Assembly (NCBI GenBank): GCA_903813345.2
Contig: CAIIXF020000002.1
Location: 26,676,455-26,721,405, forward strand
Reading direction: 5' to 3'
DNA: 44,951 bases
From: Owenia fusiformis
Taxonomy: Eukaryota > Annelida > Polychaeta > Sabellida > Oweniidae
The position numbers and the translations under genes are program-made. Below are positions 18,594-29,331 of the stretch, in pieces (position 1 is the stretch's first letter; each line of letters starts with the position of its first letter). A model generated the notes under the pieces. That model did not search any database. It worked only from the letters and a program-made list of their open reading frames with translations, and was not told where the DNA came from.

Positions 18594-18602
18594 TATATAT
18601 AA
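18594..18602 (+). promoter_or_regulatory. TATA box of gene A
   Basis: TATATATAA lies 44 bp upstream of the start codon at 18638. Gene B has TATATAAG at the matching place (42 bp upstream). The spacing implies a very short 5' UTR. Confidence 0.6.
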
Positions 18603-18637
18603 CGCGTATGACAGGGAGGACGCCCTGGTTTTTAGAT

Positions 18638-18720
18638 ATGGCCGCATTAACGCCATTCGTTTTGATTGTTTGTTTTTTCTCGTTTCTTTCCAGCGCTGCT
18701 ACATCGATCGAAAATGAAAG
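18638..18720 (+). CDS. gene A exon 1: signal peptide
   Basis: It starts MAALTPFVLIVCFFSFLSSA, a classic signal peptide with SSA before the likely cleavage site. Ends in phase 2 at GTATTT. Confidence 0.82.
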
Positions 18721-21700
18721 GTATTTATTTTTAAAAACGCAAGCATGTTTAAGCAATTATGATCTCATGAATTAAGCTTTCTTATTTGATACAAATTGGG
18801 TATATGGATGCTATTTATTAATATTTTAGCAAAGATGTCAAAGCCAGTGTAGACGTTTCTGAGATTTACAGGACTATGAAGGAATCTATTTCTGCAGTGT
18901 CCCAAATTCGTGAGTAAATGTATATGCTTTGACTGAGCATTGCGTGTTATTTCAATATAAAGCAAATTCACATTTATCTGGATCAGTTGATCGTTTTTCT
19001 AATTTTTTATTTTACATTTTTATTGATTGTCAGTTTTCTGCACACTTTGTGTTTCATAGGCTAAGGCATTTACTTACCCTTTTTAACATGCACTATACTA
19101 TATGATTGAAACCCTAATGTTGTAGGTAAAACATGTTCGGTGTGGCAGGCGGAAGGCCACGAGGCGGGTTATCTCCTGATAAACCCTAATCGTGAGGGAG
19201 GTCCAATTGTCGTTTTCTGTGACATGTCAACTACGCCTGCGACAATGGTCCTTGAACATGATCATATGGATACGAAAGCTATCGTAGGGCCGATATGTGA
19301 TCGAGAAGCATGTGTCCGAAGTGGTCGTTTCTCTTATTTTTCAGGATCTAAGGACCGATTGCTTGAACTGATTTCGGCATCAAGATCGTGTCAGCAACAT
19401 GTCAGGTAAAATATTATACATGTATATAATCTCGTCAAGCATTTTTTTAATCATCAATATTATGACAAACGTTCTCTCAATAAAAGTTGTTCTACACGGT
19501 GTTCTAGTTTGATTCAGTCAATTTCACATGAATGATAAATAATACTGCAGTCCCTGCCTGACTCATATAAAGAATTCATTGAGGGTATAACACACGACCA
19601 AATCATGACTGTACTGCTGTCATTACGAAATGAATACTTTCCAGATACGATTGCTATAATAGTGGAATGGACTACACCCGCTGGACGACCCCCGATGATA
19701 GGACACGATCATACTGGGGTGGCTATCCTGTCGGAAACTATACGGAGACTCACTGTGAATGTCTCCTTAATAGACAATGTACAAATGGTAAGTTTTAGGA
19801 ATGGAATGGACTGACTCCAATAAGTCAAACATTCATGGTGTACAGAGAATACCCTATGTTAAGCCTAATGGATGGGTCCCCTAAATAAAAAAGAAATGGA
19901 TTTGAAAAGTGAATGTGTGCGTATTATGTTACATACTGAGAACAAATATCAAAGACTTGCTGCCGTTAGCGTGAAAATGCCCCGGTCACATTCGATCTAC
20001 CCTGACCGCAGCCGCCGTAGAGCGAGTATGATCATGACTAAGGTTTAAATTGTAACAGGCTACATACCAATGTTGTTTAGTATTACTGAAACAGTAACGT
20101 TTAATAATCTATTGTTAGTAACATGGTATGTTGATTACTATAATCAAATGTTTTTTCTCAAAATTGCACTCAAAAACGAAAACTTCAAACTCCATTCCAT
20201 CGATTTTTGCATCTAAACTTATGACCGTCAATATATCCTCATATGAACAGTGATATTTATCAATTATAGGACAACTTTGTAATTGTAATAACGGAAACAA
20301 CTTTGACAGCCAATGGCATGTGGATGAAGGTTACATTGTGTCGGAAACATCCTCCACTTCGGCACCAGAGCTGCCCGTTATGGAAGTTGCGTTTGGACGT
20401 TTTCGATATGGATCATCTAAAGGGAACTACACCATTGGTCCATTGATGTGCATGGATAGAGGTAATGTAAGAATAAACATCAATCTTACTAATAATGAAC
20501 TGGATGAAGGAGCAAAACTTTTGTAAAGCTATATTAGTAATAGGCAATAGGTATATATGATCATTATTGATACATTGAAATATATTTGAAGTTAAAAGAC
20601 AGTCTGTTCTGATTTACTGCAGGTATGGGTTGCCCAGCTGCTCCAATATATGATAACTCTGTGAATGACGCCAGTGAATTTGGACACATTGCTGGAGATG
20701 TAGTGACGTATACTTGTTCGAATGGCTACGTCAGTGATGGTTCCAAGATCGTTACTGTTTCTTGTGGAGCCAATGGTACATGGGGAAGCAGAAATGTGTC
20801 TTGCCAAAGTATGACTATTCAATCTAATTTAAGTTAAAAATGAAAAATAGATTAATGGCGTGAGTGTGAACGACGATATACATTTATTACTAACGTGGCA
20901 GACCCTTGAATTGTCTCAATAAAATATTAGCCTTTTAAAGACATCTGGATAAACTAGCCAAATGCAAATTACTTTCGCTATAGGGATAGACTGTGGGGAT
21001 CCTGGTAACTCCACAGACACCAATCGAGCATTAAATGGTACACGTTATGGTGATAATGTGACATTCACGTGCAAAAGTGCCTACAAGTACGAAAGTGGTG
21101 ACAGAACACGTACATGTAGTGCGAACGGAACGTGGACGGGACAAATGTTGACATGCAAACGTAAGTGTAATGCCTCGGTCAAATTCATCTTCAGCAACCG
21201 TGCGACGGCCATAGGTTCCCTAAATCGAGGGAAATACATAGCACAATATATGGGGATGAGCAGTACAATGTAGATTCTTTATATTAATTTGAACTTACGC
21301 CCGCCGTAGAGCAATTGTCTTAACTTCTTTATTGTAATAGTATGACCAAATCTCACCACACCAAACAACTGTATCAAAATAAGTCGAATTTATGTTCCCT
21401 TAAAATAAGCCACGCTACTTTAATGTATTTATGTTCCCAAGCGGGTATGGTTGCCTTTGATGCACGTGGGTCAGGAGCCTCCTCTTGGAATGCGGCAGGT
21501 GCAGTGAAGTTTGTGGACGATTTTAACGTTGGAGGCGCATATTCTAGAACAACGGGTTAGTACCCACCAACCATTTAACATAATGTTTGAGAAACATCGC
21601 TGAAAGAATGGCCAATTATTTATGATTAAGTCTTCGTCAATAGTAGAGATTTCGTAGCTCAATAAAAGAGTGTTTATAAATCCCTTATGTAAATAAGTTC

Positions 21701-24700
21701 TTAAGTTTGTGTTCTATGTCATCATTTTTCGCGCAGCTCTATCTGTTCATAAGGAGCCATTGGCAAAACAGCCTTTAATTCACGTCACCATACTAGTCAA
21801 TGGGCAAAAGCGCAAACGCCTGACTTTTTATCTCGAGTTACGGATTTAGATGGCCTCACTGGCGTATCTGACGTTCTAAAGCTATGTCTAAGCTACATTT
21901 TGACACTAAACTCAATAGGGGCCAAACATCTACTTTTTGAAATAATTGGTCGATTGTGACACTACCCCCTCTCTCTGCCGACAGAAATTGAAATTCACAA
22001 AAATGAAGGCAAAATTAATACGCCACTTGACTCGAAATTTTCCTTCAGATAACCCATATAAACGCATTTTCAGAAGAAATGGCATGTTGTCAAAAAGATG
22101 ACAACCGTGCCTACTGGCTTACTGACTCCTCATGATCACAATTGTGTTGGGACTACATTAATTTTTGATAACTACTTTTTCTATTCAGCGGAAGTGACGT
22201 ATTAGGGCATTTGGGCCATTAGAGAGATTTCGCAACGAACCATGGTCAAATGCCCTATCAGTTCCGCTGAAAAAATTGAATGTAGTCCCGACACAATGGC
22301 AATCATTATGAGTCAGTAAGCTCGTATGTAGGTGCTGTTGTCATCTTTTTGCAATGGTAACAAGCCATCTCTTCTAAAAATGTGTTCATTTGGTCTCTCT
22401 GAAGGAAAGTTATGAGCCATGTGGCGTATTAATTTTGGCAGGGATGCCCTTCAGTGGCCTGATAAACTTTACATCTTGTGAGTTTCAATGACGCGCGTTT
22501 GATTTTATAAAAAATGCCAAACTTTGTGACAAAGAATTTCATCAGCTATTGCCCCGAACCGGTCCGTCTTGTCGCTACAAGCAGATTGCCCCGAACCGGT
22601 CCGTCTTCTCGCTGCAAGCAGGATGAAATTCTTTGTCACAAAGTTTGGCATTTTTTATAAAATCAAACGCGCGTCATTCAAACTCACAAGATGTAAATAG
22701 CATGTCATTTACATCATACCTTGATGGGGAAAAATAGATCTTATATGTTAGAAGTACTAAATAAAAGTAATCCTGAAAATGAGACAGTCGTTCTCGAGAG
22801 AAAAGAGCATAAATGCGCATTTAGAGAGTTTTGGTCCGTTTAAAAATCTGTAAAAAATTGGGGTACTTGAAAGCACCGGGAGGCATCATATATTTCAAAT
22901 TAGACACGAGGAAGTCAATATTGAGCAAGTTATGGCTGTTTTAAATTCAAATAAAACCGTTAACCCGTACCGGTCCAGCTTTTGACCCGTACCGGTCAAT
23001 TTTCGTTAGCTGCGTATACCAAGGGTGATTAATCCAAATTAAAACTTTTATCATATTTGATTGAGTGTGTGAGTAACATGTCTCAAATAATATTTTGTCC
23101 CCTTTCCTTCAAAAAATATGCGAATTGCCTGTTTAAATTAACATGTACATTAGGAGTGGCTTGACAAAGAAATGTATTTTAAAGCAAGATATCGATTGAT
23201 TTCTTCGTCGTCCTACATGTACATGTTGTGTCATTTTAGGTATATTCACTGCACCTTTCCAAGGAATATATCATTTTGATGTCCATCTTCAAAAATACAG
23301 TAACCAACCATTAAGCAGTCACATACGGGTGAATGGCGCACGATGGAAGTCAATAAGTACCAACATGCACGTTTCCCTTGGCTGCATGTACTGTAACAGT
23401 CGTGATATTCAATACAATTACGCTGGAGTAAGTTGATTCATTTGGAAATAGAGTGTGTATCAATTTACAGTAGTTGTGTCTAACGATGACTCCGGTTCAA
23501 GTTAAAGAGGCTCTATGCCATAGGATAGCACAATCAAGACCCCTCTGGACTTTTTTGCATATTGAGTTTCACCACATATACATACGCATCTACTTACCAA
23601 AGAAGTCCCAAATCCCCCTCTGTCAGTGTTGATTTTGCTATTGTGCTGACCGATCTAATTATTTTCGAAGAAATTAATTCAATCTGAAGTTTGAATATTC
23701 CGGGAAAGTCCTCCTGTTATCTGATTGGTCGTTGAATTTGTGTATCATAAACCTGATTGGCTGCCTGGTTCAAAGCGCTTGTGGGCGCTTGTGGGCGCTT
23801 GTGTAGCTCAATGGGGATTCCTCTCGATAGCCGAGGAATCGATTGTGTTTAATTCTGGAGTTTGGTTGTTCTGTTGATTATTTCCGATATTTCGCAATAA
23901 TATACCCAAACGTTATTCTCAAGGTATATCCATGGTATGTGAGATATTATATGAGCAATAAAAATAGGACATCATTGATTGTCTTGGGGAGAAACCTATG
24001 GCATGATGCATCTAAAAAGCAGTCTCAGAGATACATTTTTTATCAAACTCTACTCATGAGCCAATCAAGCTACTTTTTGCATATATTTCTTTTAATTGTG
24101 TTCACTATTTTTCCTCATCTGAGGAATATTTTCTGAATTGAGAATGACATGCTGAGTTGAAGTGACATGCATGGCAATCGGAACCAGTTAACATGCAGTC
24201 GAGAAAAATTCATTTTCTTTTATACTGCAAACTTAACACTAGATTCTCAATAGAGTTCCAAAAACGTTCATAAATGCACGATGAAGTATACATCCCCGGG
24301 CTTTGATCCACTGACGCTATTACGTAACCAAAACTACTTACTTTTACGGAACGTCAATGTAACAAAATGGATATAATTCACGAATACGAGTTTTTTGTTT
24401 TCCCGATTTAAACTTACTTAAAATCCAAGTTGCAGATTGCAATTTGGAAAAAAAGTTAAGAATATAGTCTAGCTTTAAAGATTTGACCTTCGATTTGTAG
24501 TTTTGTTTGTAAAAGAAGTTGCACTTCGTGTATTTAGTCCCTGGCTTTTGTTGCATTGACGAAAACGCATCACATTACCTACGTTACTTTGACGTAGACA
24601 CACGTCAATGTAACAAAAGCCAGGGACTAAATGTATGAATGACGGCTTCATTTAAAAAATATATTTCACAACGAGAGCATTTTCAAAGCTAGATTATATT

Positions 24701-24950
24701 CTCTAACTTTTGTGGGAAATTATAATCTACAAATAAATATATTGAATAAAGTAGTCACTTCTAAATGCGTGTATTTATATTTATGTTCCCTTTGTTTTCA
24801 TAGAGGGGGAGTGCTAGCTTGAATGTGCCGATGAAGGAGGGAGATACAGTCTATGTAGAGAATTCATCCACATCGGACTATATCAGTTTCAACTCGTTGG
24901 ACTCGTCATTTAGTGGAGTTCTAATTCAACGTGGTGACGGAAATAACTAA
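18638..24950 (+). CDS. gene A: fibrinogen-like (CNTNAP type)-sushi-sushi-C1q secreted protein, complete
   Basis: Ten exons: 18638-18720, 18830-18909, 19126-19405, 19645-19787, 20270-20461, 20623-20808, 20984-21160, 21442-21555, 23240-23427, 24804-24950. They sum to 1590 nt (529 residues plus stop), all GT-AG and in phase. Domains: signal peptide (about 1-22), short linker, a CNTNAP/neurexin-IV-type fibrinogen-like domain (about 55-259; markers YWGG, CNC, IGPLMC), sushi 1 (260-321), sushi 2 (322-380) and C1q (381-529; VAFDARG...GIFTAPFQGIYHFDV...FSGVLIQ). There is no collagen stalk and no membrane segment. C1q domains trimerise and bind diverse ligands, and sushi modules mediate protein contacts in complement. 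A soluble recognition protein is inferred. I know of no standard family with this exact order, but could not search. Confidence 0.88.
18830..18909 (+). CDS. gene A exon 2: linker
   Basis: It encodes KDVKASVDVSEIYRTMKESI plus a short tail. It is probably helical, is poorly conserved against gene B, and enters in phase 2 and leaves in phase 1. Confidence 0.75.
19126..19405 (+). CDS. gene A exon 3: fibrinogen-like domain, N-terminal part
   Basis: Contains KTCSVWQAEGHEAGYLLINP, then VFCDMST and SASRSCQQHV. The G-Y-x-x-I-N-P...V-x-C-D-M pattern is the fibrinogen-like opening. 280 nt, as in gene B. Confidence 0.88.
19645..19787 (+). CDS. gene A exon 4: fibrinogen-like domain, middle
   Basis: Contains YDCYNSGMDYTRWTTPDDRT, then YWGGYPVGNYTETHCEC and RQCTNG. 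143 nt, as in gene B. Confidence 0.88.
19788..20269. other. gene A intron 4
   Basis: 482 bp; nothing recognised. Confidence 0.65.
20270..20461 (+). CDS. gene A exon 5: fibrinogen-like domain, C-terminal part
   Basis: Contains QLCNCNNGNNFDSQWHVDEG and GNYTIGPLMC, which match the C-terminal part of the CNTNAP-type fibrinogen-like module. 192 nt, as in gene B. Confidence 0.88.
20623..20808 (+). CDS. gene A exon 6: sushi/CCP 1
   Basis: Four cysteines in the CCP pattern: GCPAAP, VVTYTCSNGY, VSCGANGTWG, VSCQ. 186 nt, phase 1-1, one exon per domain. Confidence 0.9.
20984..21160 (+). CDS. gene A exon 7: sushi/CCP 2
   Basis: DCGDPG, VTFTCKSAYKY, RTCSANGTWTG and LTC give a full CCP module. 177 nt, phase 1-1. 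Confidence 0.9.
21442..21555 (+). CDS. gene A exon 8: C1q domain, part 1
   Basis: Contains MVAFDARGSGASSWN and DDFNVGGAYSRTTG, the first strands of C1q. 114 nt, as in gene B. Donor GTTAGT. Confidence 0.85.
22011..22436. repeat. foldback element with ~180-bp arms
   Basis: AAAATTAATACGCCAC at 22011 is answered by GTGGCGTATTAATTTT ending at 22436. Homology continues inward through TTTTCCTTCAGA, AAAAGATGACAAC, GCTTACTGACTC and GGGACTACATT to CAGCGGAA...TTCCGCTG at 22186/22269. The central spacer is short. Confidence 0.8.
22471..22694. repeat. near-perfect palindrome, ~73-bp arms, with internal 37-bp duplication
   Basis: Arms 22471-22544 and 22622-22694 are almost exact reverse complements (ACATCTTGTGAGTTT ... 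TTTGTGACAAAGAATTTCATC). The 77-bp loop holds two copies of a 37-bp unit starting ATTGCCCCGAACCGGTCCGT at 22549 and 22586. Confidence 0.88.
23240..23427 (+). CDS. gene A exon 9: C1q domain, part 2
   Basis: Contains GIFTAPFQGIYHFDVHLQKY, the most conserved C1q block. A LGCMYC pair of cysteines follows, which is unusual. It ends in phase 0 before GTAAGT. Confidence 0.88.
23428..24803. other. gene A intron 9
   Basis: A 1376-bp intron with a triple GGGCGCTTGT-type 10-bp repeat near 23774-23803 and a foldback at 24430-24731. A plus-strand ORF at 23843-24136 shows no domain. Confidence 0.65.
24430..24731. repeat. foldback element, ~130-bp arms
   Basis: The inner arms are the strongest: TTTAGTCCCTGGCTTTTGTT near 24533 and its complement AACAAAAGCCAGGGACTAAA near 24613. 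Outer parts match more loosely (AGAATATAGTCTAGCTTT and its complement near 24690). Confidence 0.78.
24804..24950 (+). CDS. gene A exon 10: C1q domain, part 3, and stop
   Basis: Contains SLNVPMKEGDTVYVE and SSFSGVLIQRGDGNN, then TAA at 24948-24950. The block from GDTVYV to FSGVLI is the standard C1q C-terminus, followed here by an RGD tripeptide (residues 524-526). Confidence 0.88.
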   Translation, partial: RGSASLNVPMKEGDTVYVENSSTSDYISFNSLDSSFSGVLIQRGDGNN

Positions 24951-25844
24951 CAAAACATTATTGGTTTGAATCACAAAGGATATGAAATTTGACTCTACCT
25001 GATAATATGAGAACCATTTACAAATCATTTTAAAAACAACCATTGCAATCTGTTACTAACTCCTTTATTATAGTGTCTAGAATTCTATAGTAGGCAATTG
25101 ACCATGAAGGAGTATTCTTTGTACAATATACACACTCTCGCCGATTTCAATACATATTCAGTTTTACTGGACAGGCCCTTCACAATCCGGAGACAGATAG
25201 TCGCATGACTGACATTCCAACGGTATTGTGTTTCTGTTTGAAATAGGCAAAAAATGATTGGTACACTTTTAAACTTTGAATCTGTCAGTGTTTTACACAT
25301 TGACCATTTCCTTCGAGTAAATGTCTTTAGTAATTGTTAATATGTTCAACATCAGATTGCTTATTTTTCTTAATTGCTTAAAATACTATATAAATCAGCA
25401 TTGCTTTTGTATGGTTTCTCGTTTTTTCAGTGTTGTAGTAGTGTCTTTACATGTTGTGATATCGCCATTGAGATTAGATTATCCCTCTGCTCCGCTTTCC
25501 TCCATACTCTAATCAAACTTCAAATAGTGCCATCCCCCCTTCAAATATTTTCCCACAAGTACACGCAGTATTATTGAATACTTATGATGTGTCTACTGAT
25601 ACGCTACTGATGTGTTTTACTATTTATGTATTCTTATGAATAAATAAAAATAGTCGAGGGACGTTTGGTATAGGGATTTATGCATTCATTTCTATATTCA
25701 GGTTGGAGAACTTATGAAGGGACTTTGTGGAGTTTAAGTCCAAGGTGACACAAAAAGTGCCACCCATATAATGTTGACTATTAAGTTTTTTTTTGTCTGC
25801 ATGAAATCTAAATTGTTTTTTAGCATATTAAAACTAAGCTCCGG
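24951..25844. other. 3' flank of gene A
   Basis: Includes the likely 3' UTR to about 25665; nothing else recognised. Confidence 0.5.
25639..25648 (+). other. polyadenylation signal candidate of gene A
   Basis: Overlapping AATAAA copies at 25639-25644 and 25643-25648, about 690 bp after the stop of gene A. No clear earlier AATAAA was noticed. Confidence 0.45.
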
Positions 25845-26240
25845 GGATAAATAGCTCTACAAGAAGTTTCATATGGCTAGCCCAACTGGATGCACTTAAA
25901 TGAGCTTTACAAGATTTGATCTAAATGTCGTCCATTCCTTTGCAGGCACACCTGGATTTTACACAAAAATACCGGCTACACTTTGTAGCAACGTTGTAAA
26001 TACTAATAATTTTTGCTTGTACTTTCAGGATAAGGAAGTCCGTTTAATTAAACAAAAAATTATGAAATCATAATAACTTATTTCAAAAATTATTTTACTA
26101 TACAAAAGGTGGGTGTCATTTTTGTGTATAATCCAGGTGTGCCTCAAAAGGAATTGACGACACATCTTGTAACGCTAGTGAATGTGCATTTAGTTGAGCT
26201 AGCCACCTGAAACGTCTAATGGAGTGGCACCATATTTATC
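25845..26240. repeat. foldback element, ~150-bp imperfect arms
   Basis: AGGCACACCTGGATT(T/A)TACACAAAAAT near 25945 faces its complement near 26120-26148. The arms extend outward through TGGCTAGC(C/T)CAACT and GATAAAT(A) to about 25845 and 26240. Borders are approximate. Confidence 0.7.
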
Positions 26241-26249
26241 CCAAGGAAC

Positions 26250-28110
26250 AAAGTTCGAGGGGGATATAGAAAAGTCGTCAGTCCGTCCGTCCGTCTGTTT
26301 GTCTGGGAAATAACTCAAATACCAGTTGACTAATTTGATTCAAATGTTATAGGCTTATGCCTTATGGGGTAGAACCTCTGCCCGAGAAGGAATTTTCAAT
26401 TGTAATCTTTGATAAGTCAAATACGAGTTGACGGATTTGCTTCAAATATTATTTGCTAATGCCTAGGGACAAAAGGAGCTTTGTTCAAGAAGAGATTTTC
26501 AATATGGCCGTTAAATTTAAAAATGACCGTCATTTTTCGTAAAGAACGTTGTCTTTGATAACTCAAATACCAGTAGACGGACTTCGTTCAAATCTTATGT
26601 GCTGATGCCTGGGGACAAAGGAGCTTACCTTTTTAAGATGCTGAATTGTAAAATGGCCACCATATTTCGTAAAAAACGTAATATTTGATAACTCAAATAC
26701 CAGTTGACAGGTTTTGTTAAAATTCTATATGCTGATGCCTAGAAACACAGGAGCTCTGCTCCTTAAGGAAATTTTAAGATGGCAGCTCATTTTAGGAATG
26801 GCCGCCATTTTTCGTAAATAATGTAATCTTAAATTACTCAAATACCAGGATACGGATTTCGTTCAAATTTTATATGCTGATGCCTAGGGACAAAGCCAAG
26901 TAGCTTTGCTCAAGAAATCACTTTCAAGATGGCTGCTGAATTTCAAAATGGCCACCATTTTTCGTAAAAACGTATTCTTTGATAGCTCAAATACCAGAAG
27001 ACATACTTTGTTCAAATTTTATATGTTGATGTCGAGGGACACTAGAGCTTTGCTCGATAAGAAATTTTCAAGATGGCAGATGAATTACAAAAATGGCCAC
27101 CATTTTTCGTAGAAGAAGGTAATCTTTGATAGCTCGAATGGCGGATTTGGTTGGAATACAATATGCTGATGCCAAGAGAGAAAGGAGCTCTGCTAAAGGG
27201 ACATTTTCAAGAAGGCCGCTTATTTCAAAATGGAAGCCATCTTTTGAAGAAACCCATAATCTTTGATGATCAAATACCAATAGACTGATTTGGTTCAAAT
27301 TTTATACACTGATGCCTAGAGATAAAGAAGCTCTCCTCATGATAACAGCTGAAATGGCCACCATTTTTCGTAAAAAACGTAATCTTTGATAGCTCAAATA
27401 CGAGAAGACAGACTTTGTTCAAATTTTATATGTTGATGTCGAGGGACACAAGAGCTTTGCTCGATAAGAAATTTTTAAGATGGCAGATGAATTACAAAAA
27501 TGGCCACCATTTTTCGTAGAAGAATGTAATCTTTGATAGCTCGAATGGCGGATTTGGTTGGAATACAATATGCTGATGCCAAGAGAGAAAGGAGCTCTGC
27601 TAAAGAGACATTTTCAAGAAGGCCGCTTATTTCAAAATGGAAGCCATCTTTTGAAGAAACCCATAATCTTTGATGATCAAATACCAATAGACTGATTTGG
27701 TTCAAAATTTATACACTGATGCCTGGAGATAAAGGAGCTCTCCTCAGGATAACAGCTGAAATGGCCAACAATTTTCGTAAAAAACATAATCTTCAAGAAC
27801 TAAAATACCAGTAGACAAATTTGGTTTAAACTTCATATGCGTATACCTAGGGACAAGGAAACTCTGTTCAAGAAGAGATTTTCAAGATGGCCGCTATTTA
27901 TCAAAACATTTTTTTGTTCGGTGTGATTTGCTACTCCGTGGAGTTGCTGTTTCCTAGTTGACAGATATGGTTTACATTCTATGTTGATACAAAGGGACAA
28001 ACAAGCTCTGCTCAAGAAGGAATTTTCAAGATGGCCATTGATAATCAAAATATATTTCCTTCTGTGGGATTTGCTACTCCGTGGAGTTGCTGTTTATCTA
28101 GTTATTAAAA
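26250..28110. repeat. degenerate tandem array (~125-148 bp units) inside a dispersed element
   Basis: A CTCAAATACCAG-type box recurs about twelve times (for example 26557, 26688, 26835, 26981, 27387), each followed by TTCAAATTTTATATGCTGATGCC and AAGATGGCCGC/AAAATGGCCACCATTTTTCGTA. It opens with an AACAAAGTTCGAGGGGGATATAG segment and TCCG tracts and closes with GGGATTTGCTACTCCGTGGAGTTGC. It is the same family as 36463-37246. ORFs in it are by-products. Confidence 0.82.
27068..27715. repeat. recent 407-bp internal duplication
   Basis: The segment from 27068 to about 27310 recurs almost unchanged from 27475 to about 27715. The offset is 407 bp, or three array units. Confidence 0.85.
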
Positions 28111-29331
28111 CTGATCAAGTACAACTAAGCATGACCTATGTGACATCAATATCTGCCTAATATTACACATGGAATTAATATCCGTGTCAACATTGCCTAT
28201 ATCTAACAGCAACCAATGTGACGACATTTCCTCTTCAAGAGATAGCTTTAATGGATGTTTTTCCTTCAGGGGGTTTAAAAATATCCTTTATGGGTGACCA
28301 AAATAAAGCTGAAAGCAATGGATCGCATGAGTTTTCCTTGTGGAAAAATAACATGGGAAACATTGTGTTCCACTTTATCTAAAAAGGATTCACTTATTCC
28401 TTTAAAGGGGTTAACTGTGTGTCAAAACGCAACTTATTGATGCAACAAAAATTGAAAAAGCAGGGATGGAAAGGATTGAAAATTAGGACAACATTTAAGA
28501 AAAAAACATGTGGGTGGGTTGTTACAAAGTGACATTGATTTGCCAAGTATCATGGTTCAACTCACAAATGAAAAAAGTAACAGGCATTTTAAAATTTAGA
28601 GTTTGCCCAAAATTAAAATGCAGTTTTACAACAAATTAATGGTCAGTGTGTCTTCCTAGGCCGTGTTGACAGTAGCAATTCTTTCGACTATGTCCTTTAA
28701 ATCACCTTAAATATAGATGTGTGGTATTTTGTAATCCTCATAAAACATTTTTAAAGCATTTTAGAAGAGTTTCCTTGGAGTAGTAGCCCTTACCGTCCTC
28801 TTTTCCGACTAAATATCAATCCTACCTTTGACGATAACACCCATATTTTGAGTCACATTCAGGTCGGAACTGAACTAAACTGAACTTAAATTTGGCCGAA
28901 CGCTAAGTTTTGAAATGCTTGTACCTTTTTCAGATTTGTTAGTTGAACCTTGACATTAAACGAATTAATGTAACTTTGAATAAGCTTTAAAATGATATAT
29001 GGCATATACTATGGAGACATTTGTATTAGTCTGCCTAGGGGGGGGCATACTTTCGGGACACCCCGTAGATGACTTGGCTATATCCTTTCACTATTATCCA
29101 TTATCCATTCGACTATAAACATTTTATAATCTCTGATATGCCATATGCAACAAATTACTTAAATATTGCTGAAGAGGATTAACTGAATAATTATAAGGAA
29201 ATTAAGTATCGAGTATCTTAATATATTGTAAATAAAATCATTGTCATTGTCAAATACGTTCAAACTCCCCGCGCATAATGGGTTTTTAGTATAGGTCACT
29301 AACATTTTGTGGAGCCAAGTTCCAAAAAGTT
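28111..29331. other. no gene recognised
   Basis: AT-rich intergenic DNA. The segment 28295-28365 is an inverted match to 29620-29690 (both contain a TGGTCA...AGCAATGGAT...ATAACATGGGA-type order), so it probably belongs to a related element. Confidence 0.55.

Larger units (their letters stand above)
21556..23239. other. gene A intron 8, rich in palindromes
   Basis: A 1684-bp intron within the C1q coding sequence. It holds two foldback structures (22011-22436 and 22471-22694) and paired ACCCGTACCGGTC words near 22971 and 22986. No exon is seen. Confidence 0.7.

Noticed and set aside
21342-21560. Longer open frame before C1q exon 8 of gene A as a coding extension
   Set aside because: The acceptor at 21440-21441 matches gene B exactly in position and phase, so the upstream part is intron.
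23800-23870. tRNA-like A-box (TAGCTCAATGG), possible tRNA gene or SINE head
   Set aside because: No convincing B-box or cloverleaf follows; too weak to call.
26906-28048. Several ORFs of 68-76 codons, two of them nearly identical
   Set aside because: They lie in the degenerate tandem array, and the identical pair reflects the 407-bp duplication. No domain or start context was seen.
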